DNA of 28,067 nucleotides from Deltaproteobacteria bacterium (GTDB taxonomy: Bacteria; Desulfobacterota; Desulfobacteria; Desulfobacterales; ETH-SRB1), in NCBI GenBank assembly GCA_019314185.1, contig JAFCZU010000006.1, positions 1 through 28,067 on the forward strand. The letters run 5' to 3'. Shown piece after piece: positions 8,200-15,972 of this stretch. The first letter of the stretch is position 1, and each line of letters begins with the position of its first letter. The notes under the pieces were generated by a model that saw only the letters and a program-made list of their open reading frames with translations, ran no database searches and was not told the DNA's origin. The translations under genes and the position numbers were made by a program.

Positions 8200-8988
8200 A
8201 TGGTTACCATTGAATCGGCAGGCATTACCGACGTTGGTAAAAAGAGAAAAAATAACGAAGACTACCTGTTCCTTGATGACGATCAGAAGCTGTACGTTGT
8301 TGCCGACGGCATGGGCGGACATCAGGCCGGAGAAATAGCCAGCAAGCTTGTAGTAGAAACAATCCGGGACTATATGAAGCAATTCAAGGATGGGGGTAAA
8401 GCTGAAGAATTTGATAACTCAGACAAAACTCTCTCCAGGGAGGCCAACCGGTTATTAGCCTGCATCAACACGGCCAATAATGTCGTGTATAATGTCTCCC
8501 ATACAAAAAATACTTACAGCGGAATGGGCTCCACTGTATCGGCTGTATATTTCACCGACAAAACTCTTGTCTCCGCCAATGTTGGTGACAGCCCGATTTA
8601 TCTTGTTCGCAACGGAAACGTAGAGCTTCTGTCAATAACTCACAACCTGTTTTCCGAGATGGCGGCTCTTGATCCCGACATGGTCATGCAAATTAGCCCT
8701 GAATTTAAACATATACTCACCAGAGCCATAGGAACACAAAAAAGCGTAAAAGCTGATATCTGCGAAATTCGGTATTTCAAAGAAGATATTCTGGTTATTA
8801 GTTCCGATGGGTTGAGCTACAAAGTCTCTCAGGAAGAAATACTTGATATTGTAAATAAAGAGCGGCCCGACAAAGCCTGCCGCTCACTTGTAGAGCTGGC
8901 CAATAAGCGTGGGGGAGATGACAATATTACTGTTATTACTTTAAAGATAAAAGCTGTTAATAACACCTCAATTGGACAAAAAGCTTAA
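8200..8988 (+). CDS. PP2C-type serine/threonine protein phosphatase
   Basis: This 262-residue protein removes phosphate from Ser/Thr residues, usually opposing a Hanks-type kinase. All key motifs of the bacterial Stp/PrpC type are present: DVGKKRKNNEDYL (11-23, with the phosphate-binding Arg16), VVADGMGGHQAGE (33-45, with metal ligand Asp36), SGMGSTVSAV, ANVGDSPIYL, the late metal ligand in LVISSDGL, and GGDDNITVI near residue 240. Length is typical for a stand-alone cytoplasmic catalytic domain. No kinase gene is adjacent. PP2C phosphatases can accompany type VI loci as PppA, but this one is about 10 kb away with essential genes between, so I do not link them. The ATG at 8200 has only a weak ribosome site. 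Confidence 0.95.
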   Translation: MVTIESAGITDVGKKRKNNEDYLFLDDDQKLYVVADGMGGHQAGEIASKLVVETIRDYMKQFKDGGKAEEFDNSDKTLSREANRLLACINTANNVVYNVSHTKNTYSGMGSTVSAVYFTDKTLVSANVGDSPIYLVRNGNVELLSITHNLFSEMAALDPDMVMQISPEFKHILTRAIGTQKSVKADICEIRYFKEDILVISSDGLSYKVSQEEILDIVNKERPDKACRSLVELANKRGGDDNITVITLKIKAVNNTSIGQKA

Positions 8989-9469
8989 TTGATAGTTGTC
9001 GGGGCAAGAATCGGGGATCAGCGAGCTTAAAAAAAATCTTATTGTTTTAAATGGGAGTATTACCAGTTTGTTAAAATTGGAATGATATCCCACAGCATCA
9101 TCTATTTATCGGGCGGGGTAAACCCGCCTGCCGACCAGTCGTATTCTGAAAAACAGATAACCGACATGCTTGCTAAAGCAGGTGTAAAGGAAATCCAACG
9201 CCTTTCTTTCCAGGAACCGAATGATTCAGGGATTATTACTGGGGTGATTTGAATAATGCTTCCTGCAGGAATCGGACTCGCAAAACTGCTTTTTTTGCCT
9301 GTCTCGACCAAAGGGGATTATTATATCCTCTTTATTTTGCTTCGAACAACAAAATGCGCCATATGAAATAAGAGCAAAACATAATTTTCGGATGCTCCTA
9401 TGTACAATTTGTTCGGCAAGCAGAATGTCCTGTTGTAGCGATTATCAAAACAAGGAAATTGGTTAAGAA
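8989..9469. other. Spacer holding a gene remnant
   Basis: Besides the methyltransferase-like fragment at 9082-9252 this spacer holds a perfect 6-bp GC hairpin (GGCGGG, 9112-9117, with CCCGCC, 9123-9128) and no further recognisable gene. A 36-codon frame after the fragment (9256-9366) is not recognised. Confidence 0.4.
9082..9252 (+). pseudogene. Possible C-terminal remnant of an O-methyltransferase
   Basis: A 56-codon frame begins at ATG 9082 and ends at TGA 9250-9252. Its second half, with ITDMLAKAGVKEIQRL followed by NDSGIITGVI, resembles the last strand-helix-strand of SAM-dependent O-methyltransferases of the acetylserotonin type (consensus MLxxAGF, then SGIIxG). The catalytic and SAM-binding parts are absent and the upstream sequence is not coding for them. 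It carries the GC hairpin at 9112-9128 in its early part, where the sequence stops resembling the family. I read it as the end of a decayed gene; the match is from memory and short. Confidence 0.4.
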
Positions 9470-9766
9470 ATGATCAAGAAAAAGAAACCTGTCTTTAAAC
9501 TGACTTGTGAGTATTGTAAATTCTATCATTTGCGTATTTGTACAGCGTTCGGAAAACAGGTTAAGGGCAGCGACCCTGCTTGTAATGATTTTAAAAAGGC
9601 AGACGCTTTCTGGTGCAACAAGAACAGTTATCAAATACTTACGGTTGTCTGTCTAAACCGTCAGAACCATAATTGCCCTGGATGTGTTCATTGCCGGCAG
9701 GGGCAAGGCATACGAAGCTTTATGAACCAAAGACAGTTAGCGCTTTTTGACAGGTTTTCATCATAA
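9470..9766 (+). CDS. Small cysteine-rich protein, putative zinc-binding
   Basis: This 98-residue basic protein has nine cysteines at 13, 16, 24, 38, 49, 61, 69, 72 and 75, arranged as CX2C early and CX2CX2C late, with nearby His20, His67 and His74. That pattern suggests one or two zinc sites or an iron-sulfur site. There is no signal peptide and no helix-turn-helix that I can see. It lies 20 bp before the macrodomain gene on the same strand, so the two may be co-transcribed. I do not know its function; a nucleic-acid or metal role is only suggested by the cysteine spacing. The ATG has a weak AAGAA upstream. Confidence 0.65.
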   Translation: MIKKKKPVFKLTCEYCKFYHLRICTAFGKQVKGSDPACNDFKKADAFWCNKNSYQILTVVCLNRQNHNCPGCVHCRQGQGIRSFMNQRQLALFDRFSS

Positions 9767-9786
9767 AAACCAGAAATGAGATAAAA

Positions 9787-10242
9787 ATGAATACTGTAAA
9801 AGGCGACTTAATAAAATTAGCTTTGAATGGAAAATTCGATGTGATCATCCATGGATGTAATTGTTATTGTACTATGGGCGCAGGAATTGCAAAGACTATA
9901 AAGCATGAGTTCCCTGAAGCTTATAAAGCAGATTGCAAAACCGAAAAAGGAAATGAGTCAAAATTAGGGTCTTATTCATCCGTTGCAATTTATAAAGAAA
10001 ATCACCAAATAACAGTAGTAAATGCATATACGCAGTATAATTACAAAGGAAAAGGCGTTAAGGCAGATTATGAAGCTGTTAGATCTGTTTTTAAGTCGAT
10101 AAAAAATGATTTTTCAGGAAAAAGAATTGGATATCCTAAAATTGGCGCTGGTTTAGCTGGTGGCGACTGGAATATTATTTCAAAAATAATTGATGATGAA
10201 TTAAAAGATGAAAATCATACTTTAGTTGAGTTTTCATCATAA
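9787..10242 (+). CDS. Macrodomain protein, ADP-ribose-1''-phosphate phosphatase-like
   Basis: Macrodomains bind ADP-ribose and many remove it from proteins, nucleic acids or ADP-ribose phosphate. The 151 residues are essentially one macrodomain. It shows VKGDLIKLALNGKFDVIIHGCNC (residues 4-26), the glycine loop TMGAGIAKTI (29-38) and YPKIGAGLAGGDW (116-128), which fit the yeast Poa1p-like / DarG-like branch (HxCNCxxxMGxGIA). Catalysis cannot be proved by eye. The gene is more AT-rich in codon use than its neighbours, which suggests recent acquisition. No DarT-like toxin is adjacent; only the Cys-rich protein precedes it. Housekeeping use in tRNA-splicing by-product clearance or defence against ADP-ribosylation are both open. 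Confidence 0.88.
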   Translation: MNTVKGDLIKLALNGKFDVIIHGCNCYCTMGAGIAKTIKHEFPEAYKADCKTEKGNESKLGSYSSVAIYKENHQITVVNAYTQYNYKGKGVKADYEAVRSVFKSIKNDFSGKRIGYPKIGAGLAGGDWNIISKIIDDELKDENHTLVEFSS

Positions 10243-10312
10243 CAAGCGATATCATAATATGTTGATAGTCCAGAAGATTGCTTCGTCGTTTTGCTTTTCT
10301 AAATGATCAGAA

Positions 10313-10660
10313 TCAGGCAAGAAGATCCTTAATGCTTTTAAGCTCAATGCGGATATCGTCTAAAATATTTGTGCTTTTCTTTTCTTTCTTTTCGGGGGTT
10401 GTGGAGTTAAGATGTTGCTTTGCTCCCTGGATTGTAAATTTCTTTTCGTAGAGAAGTTCTTTGATTTGAAGAATTAATTCAACATCCTTTTTGCGGTACA
10501 GTCTCTGGCCTGACGATGTTCGCTTTGGGTTGATTTTTTTAAATTCGGTTTCCCAGAACCTTAAAACATATGTTGGAAGTCCTGAAATTTCACTTACTTC
10601 TCCGATCTTGAAATACAGCTTGTCAGACAGTTTTTTCATGTAATGCCGGCTGCTTTGCAT
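10313..10660 (-). CDS. MerR-family transcriptional regulator
   Basis: This 115-residue DNA-binding protein has the MerR winged helix at about residues 15-83: FKIGEVSEISGLPTYVLRFWE is the helix-turn-helix and GQRLYRKKDVELILQIKELL the wing and following helix. The short C-terminal part (about 84-115) is charged and helical, with no Cys-rich metal loop or ligand domain, so it belongs to the short MerR form found just after pheT in many Desulfobacterota and related bacteria. The first ATG (10658-10660) has no ribosome site; an alternative ATG seven codons later (10637-10639) is equally possible. It starts 14 bp after pheT and is likely translated from the same mRNA. Confidence 0.93.
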   Translation of the reverse strand: MQSSRHYMKKLSDKLYFKIGEVSEISGLPTYVLRFWETEFKKINPKRTSSGQRLYRKKDVELILQIKELLYEKKFTIQGAKQHLNSTTPEKKEKKSTNILDDIRIELKSIKDLLA

Positions 10661-10674
10661 TGCTGTTAAGATTG

Positions 10675-13101
10675 TCAGACAGGAAGCGACGCATTAAATT
10701 CCTTTATAAGCCTACCGGTAATCCCCCTGTGAATTGAATTTACTGTTTCATCCTCAAGTGTTTGCGTAGCTGATCTGTATGTAATTCTGAATGATATGCT
10801 TTTTTTGCCTGCCGGAACAGGACTTCCTTCATATACGTCGAACAAATGCAGATTTTCCACAATTTCTTCATCAAGGTCTTTAACCATCTGTAATATATTC
10901 ACTGCCTCGGTATCTTTGTCGACAATAAGTGTAATATCCCTTGATGTGGCAGGAAACTTTGGTATGGGCTGTGCTAAATTAATATCAGGCACAATTCCGA
11001 TAAGTTTGTCGAAATCGAGTTCAAAAACATATGCTTTCTGCTTTAAATCATAATTTTGCAGAACAAGAGGATCAACTTCTCCAAGCAGGCCGATTACGTC
11101 ATTACCAACAACGATCCATGCTGAATATCCCTGTTTTGTATAACAACAGGCATCAGGCTCTATAGCGGTAAAGGTTGTGCCTGTTATTCCAAGATTCCTT
11201 AAAAGCTCTTCAACAGCACCTTTTAAGTCATAAAAATCACAGCTTGTTTCCTTTGAGTACCAGGATGCATTAACCCTTGCGCCTGTCCAAAGACCCGATA
11301 ATACTTCAAACTCATCCGGCTGACTGTCTTCCTGCCCGGTATTCAAAAAAACATTGCCGATTTCAAACAGCTTAATATTCCTGTTCTGCACGGAAATGTT
11401 ATATTGCATTGTTCCAAACAGGCACGGTATGAGGGATGTACGCATTGTGGATTGATTTTCCGCAATCGGATTCAAAACGTGCATTACCTGTCTTTTGGGA
11501 TCATCAGCTTTAAGTTCGAGACGATCACATGACAATTTATTGATAAAACTGTAATTGATCGCTTCAGTAAAACCAAGACAGGCCATGAGTTGCTTAATGC
11601 GGTTTCTCAGGTCGATTTTTTTTGACGGCGGCTTTGCTTCCGCTGGTATTAGCGGAAAGGTCGTTGCAATATTATTATAACCGTACAATCGCGCAACCTC
11701 TTCGTCCAGGTCTTCGCATCTGTTTATATCTACCCTGAAAGATGGCGGAATAACTCGGAGCTTATCATCATTGATTTTTTCAACAGCGAATTCAATGGAC
11801 TTTAAATATTGCTTAATTGCATCCTGAGACAGACTTGTGCCGAGACGACGATTTGAAGCATCGACGCTTAGTGTGATTAGCCTTTCAGACACAGGATTTG
11901 GATATTCATCAATCATACCGTGAATTATTTTGCCGCCGCAGATTTCTGAGATAAGCTGCGCAGCACGGTTTAATGCTTTAACAGTGCCGTCAGGATCTGT
12001 TCCTCGTTCAAAACGGTGGGATGCATCTGTGGCAAGCCCTGTTTTTTTAGAAGTTTTCCGTATGCAGGCAGGGTCAAAGTATGCGCTTTCAACGAGAATT
12101 CTTGTGGTGGATTCTTCAATTTCCGAATTCAGTCCTCCCATGACTCCTGCAATGGCAACCGGTTTTTTACCGTCACAAATAAAAAGCATTTCTGTAGAAA
12201 GGAGCCGTTCTTTCTGGTCAAGGGTTGTAAATTTTTCCCCCTGTTCAGCAGTTCTGACAACGATCCTGTTTTCTGCAAGGCGGTCAAAGTCAAATGCGTG
12301 CAGCGGCTGGCCGGTTTCCATCATTACAAAATTGGTAATATCAACGATGTTGTTTATCGGTTTTAAACCAATAGAAATCAGACGGTCCTGAAGCCAGAAC
12401 GGAGAAGGTTCAATCTTAATATCAAAAACAAGCCTTGCGGAATATCTCGGGCAAAGATCAGTATCCATTATTGTAACAGAACTGAAGTGTGAAATGTTTT
12501 TGCTGGTATCTGTTGATTCAGGAACCTTAATTTCAGGATAGGATACCTTTATTTTCTGAAACGCTGCTATTTCCCGTGCTATGCCGATAATACCGAGACA
12601 ATCCGGCCTGTTCGGCGTAAGATCGATTTCAAAAACCGTGTCTGAAAGGTCGAGCGCATGATGGAGTTTGTTACCAACAACAAGATTCTGCTCGAGTTCC
12701 ATAATGCCATCGCCTGATAAGCCGAGGCCTAATTCGAATTGACTGCACAGCATCCCTTTTGACACCTCTCCCCGGATATTACTTTCCCCAAGTATAGTTC
12801 TATCAGGGAAACAGGTACCGGGAAGTGCACATGGAGCAAGCATATCCTTTTTTGCATTTGGAGCGCCGCATACAACAGGTATTGTTCTGTCGCCTGTATC
12901 CACTTTGCAAAGCTTGAGCTTATCAGCATTGGGGTGTGGGTTAACTTCGACAATACGACCCACCACAACAGTATCCAGGTAGCTGTAACGATCTGAAACA
13001 GCTTCAACTTCGAGCCCTGCCATAGTAAGTGCCTCAGCCAGATTCTCTGAATCCATTTTAATGGGGATATAATCTTTTAACCAGCTTAAACTAACTTTCA
13101 T
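10675..13101 (-). CDS. pheT: Phenylalanine-tRNA ligase beta subunit
   Basis: PheT forms the alpha2-beta2 phenylalanyl-tRNA synthetase with PheS and contributes tRNA binding and editing. The 808 residues fit the full-length bacterial form. It starts MKVSLSWLKDYIPI, has the EMAP/OB tRNA-binding domain at about 40-150 (VVGRIVEVNPHPNADKLKLC), the B3/B4 editing domain in the middle (SHRFERGTDPDG near 360), the B5 domain after it, a catalytic-like core and the ferredoxin-like anticodon-binding domain at the end (FPATSRDITLIVDKD). The ATG begins one base after the pheS stop (13103-13105), so translation is coupled. No frameshift or truncation seen. Confidence 0.98.
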   Translation of the reverse strand: MKVSLSWLKDYIPIKMDSENLAEALTMAGLEVEAVSDRYSYLDTVVVGRIVEVNPHPNADKLKLCKVDTGDRTIPVVCGAPNAKKDMLAPCALPGTCFPDRTILGESNIRGEVSKGMLCSQFELGLGLSGDGIMELEQNLVVGNKLHHALDLSDTVFEIDLTPNRPDCLGIIGIAREIAAFQKIKVSYPEIKVPESTDTSKNISHFSSVTIMDTDLCPRYSARLVFDIKIEPSPFWLQDRLISIGLKPINNIVDITNFVMMETGQPLHAFDFDRLAENRIVVRTAEQGEKFTTLDQKERLLSTEMLFICDGKKPVAIAGVMGGLNSEIEESTTRILVESAYFDPACIRKTSKKTGLATDASHRFERGTDPDGTVKALNRAAQLISEICGGKIIHGMIDEYPNPVSERLITLSVDASNRRLGTSLSQDAIKQYLKSIEFAVEKINDDKLRVIPPSFRVDINRCEDLDEEVARLYGYNNIATTFPLIPAEAKPPSKKIDLRNRIKQLMACLGFTEAINYSFINKLSCDRLELKADDPKRQVMHVLNPIAENQSTMRTSLIPCLFGTMQYNISVQNRNIKLFEIGNVFLNTGQEDSQPDEFEVLSGLWTGARVNASWYSKETSCDFYDLKGAVEELLRNLGITGTTFTAIEPDACCYTKQGYSAWIVVGNDVIGLLGEVDPLVLQNYDLKQKAYVFELDFDKLIGIVPDINLAQPIPKFPATSRDITLIVDKDTEAVNILQMVKDLDEEIVENLHLFDVYEGSPVPAGKKSISFRITYRSATQTLEDETVNSIHRGITGRLIKEFNASLPV

Positions 13102-13102
13102 A

Positions 13103-14110
13103 TCAAAACTGTTTTAAAAACCTTAAATCATTTTCATAAAATTTTCGGATGTCATCAATTCCGTATTTCAACATGGCAATCCGTTCTATACCCATCCCAA
13201 AAGCAAAACCAGTATAAACTTTTGTGTCGTATCCGACATTTTCGAACACCGCTGGATGAACCATACCAGCGCCGATAATCTCAAGCCATCCTGTTTGTGA
13301 ACAGACCCTGCATCCTTTTCCCCTACACATTACACAGGCAATATCAATCTCGGCGCTTGGTTCGGTAAAAGGGAAAAAACTGGGACGGAATCTAAGACTG
13401 GTATGAGCATCAAATATTTTGTGAATAAAAGTTGTAAGTATCCCTTTTAGATCTCCGAAAGATGTTTTTTTATCAACAAGCAGCCCTTCCACCTGCTGAA
13501 ACATGGGGGTATGTGTCAGATCGGAATCACACCGGTAAACCTTGCCTGGAGCAATAATCCTCAAGGGCGGTTTTCGTTTTTCCATTATCCTGGGTTGAGT
13601 GGGGGAAGTATGTGTTCGAAGAACTATGTTTTTAGAGATGTAAAATGTGTCCTGCATATCTCTGGCCGGATGATTTTTCGGTATATTCAGGGCTTCAAAA
13701 TTATAATAATCGGTTTCAACTTCCGGCCCTTCTACTATATCAAATCCCAACCTGGAAAAAATATCGCATATTTCCATGGTAATTTGTGTGATTGGATGCA
13801 GCGAACCCCGTTTTACAACTCTTCCGGGAAGAGAAACATCAATCCTGTTATCTGAACCCGCGGGTTCTGCTTCAAGCAATTTTAAGGCTTTTTTAAAAGC
13901 TGCATCAAGAAACTTTTTTACCTTATTTGCCTTTTTACCAGCATCCGCTCTTTTTTCCTGTGGAAGACTTGAGATACTTCTTAAGAATTGAGTAACCAAC
14001 CCTTTTCGTCCCAGATAACAGACTGAAAGGGTTTGGATACTTTCCGGGGTAGAAGCGGTTTTAAGCTTTTTAATCGCCTCTTGTTGAATCTGTTCAATGT
14101 TTTTATCCAC
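13103..14110 (-). CDS. pheS: Phenylalanine-tRNA ligase alpha subunit
   Basis: PheS carries the catalytic site that charges tRNA-Phe. The product is 335 residues, starting at GTG 14108-14110, 13 bp after the rplT stop. An N-terminal coiled-coil arm (about 1-90) that grips the tRNA precedes the class II core. Motif 1 region HPARDMQDTFYI, motif 2 GKVYRCDSDLTHTPMFQQVEG and motif 3 GFAFGMGIERIAMLKYGI are all present, as is FRPSFFPFTEPSAEIDI for phenylalanine recognition. Four cysteines in CVMCRGKGCRVCSQTGW form a zinc-knuckle-like insert seen in part of the family. The gene is in the usual rplT-pheS-pheT order. Confidence 0.98.
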   Translation of the reverse strand: MDKNIEQIQQEAIKKLKTASTPESIQTLSVCYLGRKGLVTQFLRSISSLPQEKRADAGKKANKVKKFLDAAFKKALKLLEAEPAGSDNRIDVSLPGRVVKRGSLHPITQITMEICDIFSRLGFDIVEGPEVETDYYNFEALNIPKNHPARDMQDTFYISKNIVLRTHTSPTQPRIMEKRKPPLRIIAPGKVYRCDSDLTHTPMFQQVEGLLVDKKTSFGDLKGILTTFIHKIFDAHTSLRFRPSFFPFTEPSAEIDIACVMCRGKGCRVCSQTGWLEIIGAGMVHPAVFENVGYDTKVYTGFAFGMGIERIAMLKYGIDDIRKFYENDLRFLKQF

Positions 14111-14123
14111 TTTTTCTTAAAGC

Positions 14124-14474
14124 CTATAACTGCTGCGCCGCAAGTTCGGTTATCCGGCCAAATCCTGAAGGATCAGATATTGCCAGTTCTGCAAGAACTT
14201 TGCGATCAATCTCAATATTGGCAAGTTTGAGTCCGCGAATGAATTTACTGTACGAAATGTTATGCATACGGACAGCCGCATTAATTCTTGCGATCCAGAG
14301 CTTTCTGAAATCACGTTTGCGTACTCTACGATCCCTGTACGCATACATAAGAGCTTTATCCACAGCATTTGCGGCAGTACGAAAAAGTTTGCTGCGGCCA
14401 CCACGAAACCCCTTAGCCAATTTCAAAACCTTTTTTCTACGTTGTCTTGCTTTAAAACCTCTTTTTATTCGCAT
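14124..14474 (-). CDS. rplT: 50S ribosomal protein L20
   Basis: L20 binds 23S rRNA early in 50S assembly. The 116-residue, strongly basic protein begins [20 protein letters not shown] and contains [15 protein letters not shown] and [21 protein letters not shown], standard L20 sequence, with the globular C-terminal half ([20 protein letters not shown]). AAGGAG lies about 9 bases before the ATG. The 101-bp gap to rpmI contains a CCATTTATGAATGG hairpin (about 14539-14552). L20 or its operon partner often represses the operon by binding its mRNA; whether that occurs here is not visible. Confidence 0.98.
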   Translation of the reverse strand: MRIKRGFKARQRRKKVLKLAKGFRGGRSKLFRTAANAVDKALMYAYRDRRVRKRDFRKLWIARINAAVRMHNISYSKFIRGLKLANIEIDRKVLAELAISDPSGFGRITELAAQQL

Positions 14475-14575
14475 ATTTTTATTCTCCTTACATTAAGCTG
14501 GTGTTCATCCACAAATGATAGATTTTGGTTCGAAAGATGCCATTTATGAATGGACACTAACCATAAGACCGCCAT

Positions 14576-14773
14576 CTATCCATTCGGCAAAAGCAGTCTT
14601 AATTCTTTATTATTGGATTTATCAATAATATTGCTTTGTCTTAAAGACCTTTTACGTTTTGTGGTCTTTTTTGTTAATATATGATTTGCATGTGATTTCG
14701 AAAAGACGAATTTACCTGTGCCTGTTTTTTTAAAACGCTTGGCTGCTGCTCGATTTGTTTTTATTTTAGGCAT
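14576..14773 (-). CDS. rpmI: 50S ribosomal protein L35
   Basis: The 65-residue basic protein begins [20 protein letters not shown] and continues with [21 protein letters not shown], the standard L35 sequence, at its normal length. AAGGAGAAT lies about 8 bases before the ATG. It sits between infC and rplT as in most bacteria, but the gap to infC is unusually long (478 bp) and filled with repeats and hairpins. Confidence 0.98.
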   Translation of the reverse strand: MPKIKTNRAAAKRFKKTGTGKFVFSKSHANHILTKKTTKRKRSLRQSNIIDKSNNKELRLLLPNG

Positions 14774-14823
14774 GTTTTATATTCTCCTTAACTTGTGTCT
14801 ATGGATTAATCAACACTTGATTA

Positions 14824-14887
14824 TTTCGTAAAAAAACGAATTCATCAAGTGTTAAGTGCAAAGTATTAGGCATTAGGTTAAAACAAT
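14824..14887 (+). repeat. Dispersed repeat unit, copy 3
   Basis: TTCGTAAAAAAACGAATTCATC is followed by five heptads, AAGTGTT, AAGTGCA, AAGTATT, AGGCATT, AGGTTAA (14847-14881), then AACAATT. It matches the unit at 2043-2104 part for part, including the shared AAACAATT edge, although the two lie 12.7 kb apart in different operons. Confidence 0.75.
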
Positions 14888-15139
14888 TGTCTGCTTAACC
14901 ATACCCTTAACGCGTAACACCTTAGTGGTAAAATAGCTGCCTTTTTTTAACCTAAGTTGAGCGATTTTTTGCGAAGATATGTGCTGAGATCTTGATGCAT
15001 AAGGATTTGCAAAAACCACAGGCATACCCGTGGATATGTCGAGGATTTTTGCGAAGCCTTTATGCGCAAAAGATTGGCGCAAATCGAGTAAAAAACCACT
15101 CAATTTAGGTTTAAACATAGATGGCGTGAACTGTTGCAA
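14873..15139 (-). CDS. Doubtful 88-codon ORF between infC and rpmI
   Basis: The frame starts at TTG 15137-15139 (or ATG 15116-15118) and encodes a basic peptide with no motif that I recognise. Its last codons overlap a dispersed repeat and its start lies inside a hairpin. No ribosome site is apparent. It may be a fast-evolving small gene inserted in the operon, or non-coding spacer with a chance reading frame. I lean to non-coding. Confidence 0.25.
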   Translation of the reverse strand: MQQFTPSMFKPKLSGFLLDLRQSFAHKGFAKILDISTGMPVVFANPYASRSQHISSQKIAQLRLKKGSYFTTKVLRVKGMVKQTIVLT

Positions 15140-15180
15140 ATATCAGCCCACGCCATTATTAAGAACTAATTCTTAATAAT
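15122..15180 (-). promoter_or_regulatory. Twin hairpins in the infC-rpmI transcript
   Basis: ATTATTAAGAA (15155-15165) and TTCTTAATAAT (15170-15180) form a perfect 11-bp stem with the 4-base loop CTAA. Adjacent, TGGCGTG (15122-15128) and CACGCCA (15149-15155) form a perfect 7-bp stem with a 20-base loop. On the transcribed minus strand the first hairpin is followed by GGCGTGGG rather than a U-run, so it is not a standard terminator there; on the plus strand it is followed by ATTTGTTTTT. Possible roles are mRNA processing, attenuation or ribosomal-protein feedback; none is proven. Confidence 0.5.
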
Positions 15181-15251
15181 ATTTGTTTTTATAAACTAAA
15201 CCTTAGCGCAACAAGATCTTGGGAGACCTTTGGAAAATAAATACTTTATAA

Positions 15252-15791
15252 TCATTTTGGCGCTATGATCATCATCATGGTACGGCCTTCAAATTTAGGA
15301 TATTGCTCAACCAATGCAATGTCCTCGAGTTCTTCGGCAATTTTTGCGAGTAAATCCCTGCCGCGCTGCGAAAGCATAATTTCTCGGCCCCTGAAAATAA
15401 CGGTTACTTTTACCTTATCCTTTTTCCCAAGAAACTTCTTTATGTGCCCAATCTTGGTTTGCAGATCGTGATCACCAGTTTTAGGACGCACTTTTATTTC
15501 TTTAACCTGAAAGGTGCTTTGTTTCTTTTTTGCTTCCTGTTGCTTTTTGGTCTGTTCGTATTTAAAACGGCCATAATCCATTATTTTGCAAACAGGAGGA
15601 TTTGCATTGGGAGAGATTTCTACCAGATCAAGACCAAAATCCCCTGCGGTTGCAAGCGCCTTATAAGTTGGAAGAACACCAACCTGATTGCCGTCAGGAT
15701 CTATAACCCTTACCTCTTTTGCCCTTATTCTATTGTTGATATTTGTTCTGTCTGATCTGGACGGCCTGTTTGTTTTTCTGTGTATAGCTAT
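15252..15791 (-). CDS. infC: Translation initiation factor IF-3, probable AUA start
   Basis: IF-3 keeps the ribosomal subunits apart and checks start codons. The protein is recognisable over about 179 residues: NNRIRAKEVRVIDPDGNQVGV near the N-terminus, DLVEISPNANPPVCKIMDYG in the middle, and the C-terminal domain with FQVKEIKVRP and VTVIFRGREI. An in-frame ATG occurs only at 15579-15581 inside the protein (IMDYG), which would remove the N-terminal domain. Upstream, the frame is open to a stop at 15810-15812 and has no ATG, GTG or TTG. AGGAGG (15799-15804) lies exactly 7 bases before ATA 15789-15791, so I take ATA as the start. IF-3 genes are known to use rare starts (AUU in E. coli) for self-control. 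First gene of the rpmI-rplT-pheST unit. Confidence 0.95.
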   Translation of the reverse strand: MAIHRKTNRPSRSDRTNINNRIRAKEVRVIDPDGNQVGVLPTYKALATAGDFGLDLVEISPNANPPVCKIMDYGRFKYEQTKKQQEAKKKQSTFQVKEIKVRPKTGDHDLQTKIGHIKKFLGKKDKVKVTVIFRGREIMLSQRGRDLLAKIAEELEDIALVEQYPKFEGRTMMMIIAPK

Positions 15792-15804
15792 GCTTTCACC
15801 TCCT
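15789..15804 (-). promoter_or_regulatory. Ribosome site deciding the infC ATA start
   Basis: On the minus strand AGGAGG (15804-15799) is followed by TGAAAGC and then ATA. A GTG overlapping the ribosome site (15797-15799) is out of frame. The next ATA, two codons later, would have a 13-base gap, longer than optimal. Confidence 0.75.
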
Positions 15805-15972
15805 GAAGATTAACTTAATAAATTTAAAACCCCTTTTTTACGAAGTCATCAATATTACAAACTGTCTGCATATATAACAATATAAAGAAATGCAAGAAAA
15901 AAAATGATTTACTTTACGCATATGCATAATCCTTATAAAAAAACTTCCTGCGAAAACAGCAGAAAGCATTTT

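Noticed and set aside
8194..8382. Minus-strand frame opposite the phosphatase gene
   Set aside because: Fully inside a well-supported gene on the other strand, with no family match.
8200..8988. PP2C gene as the PppA regulator of the type VI locus
   Set aside because: It is about 10 kb from the locus with the translation operon between, and no PpkA-like kinase is present.
14150..14404. Alternative minus-strand frame in the rplT region
   Set aside because: Overlaps rplT in another frame; rplT sequence is unmistakable.
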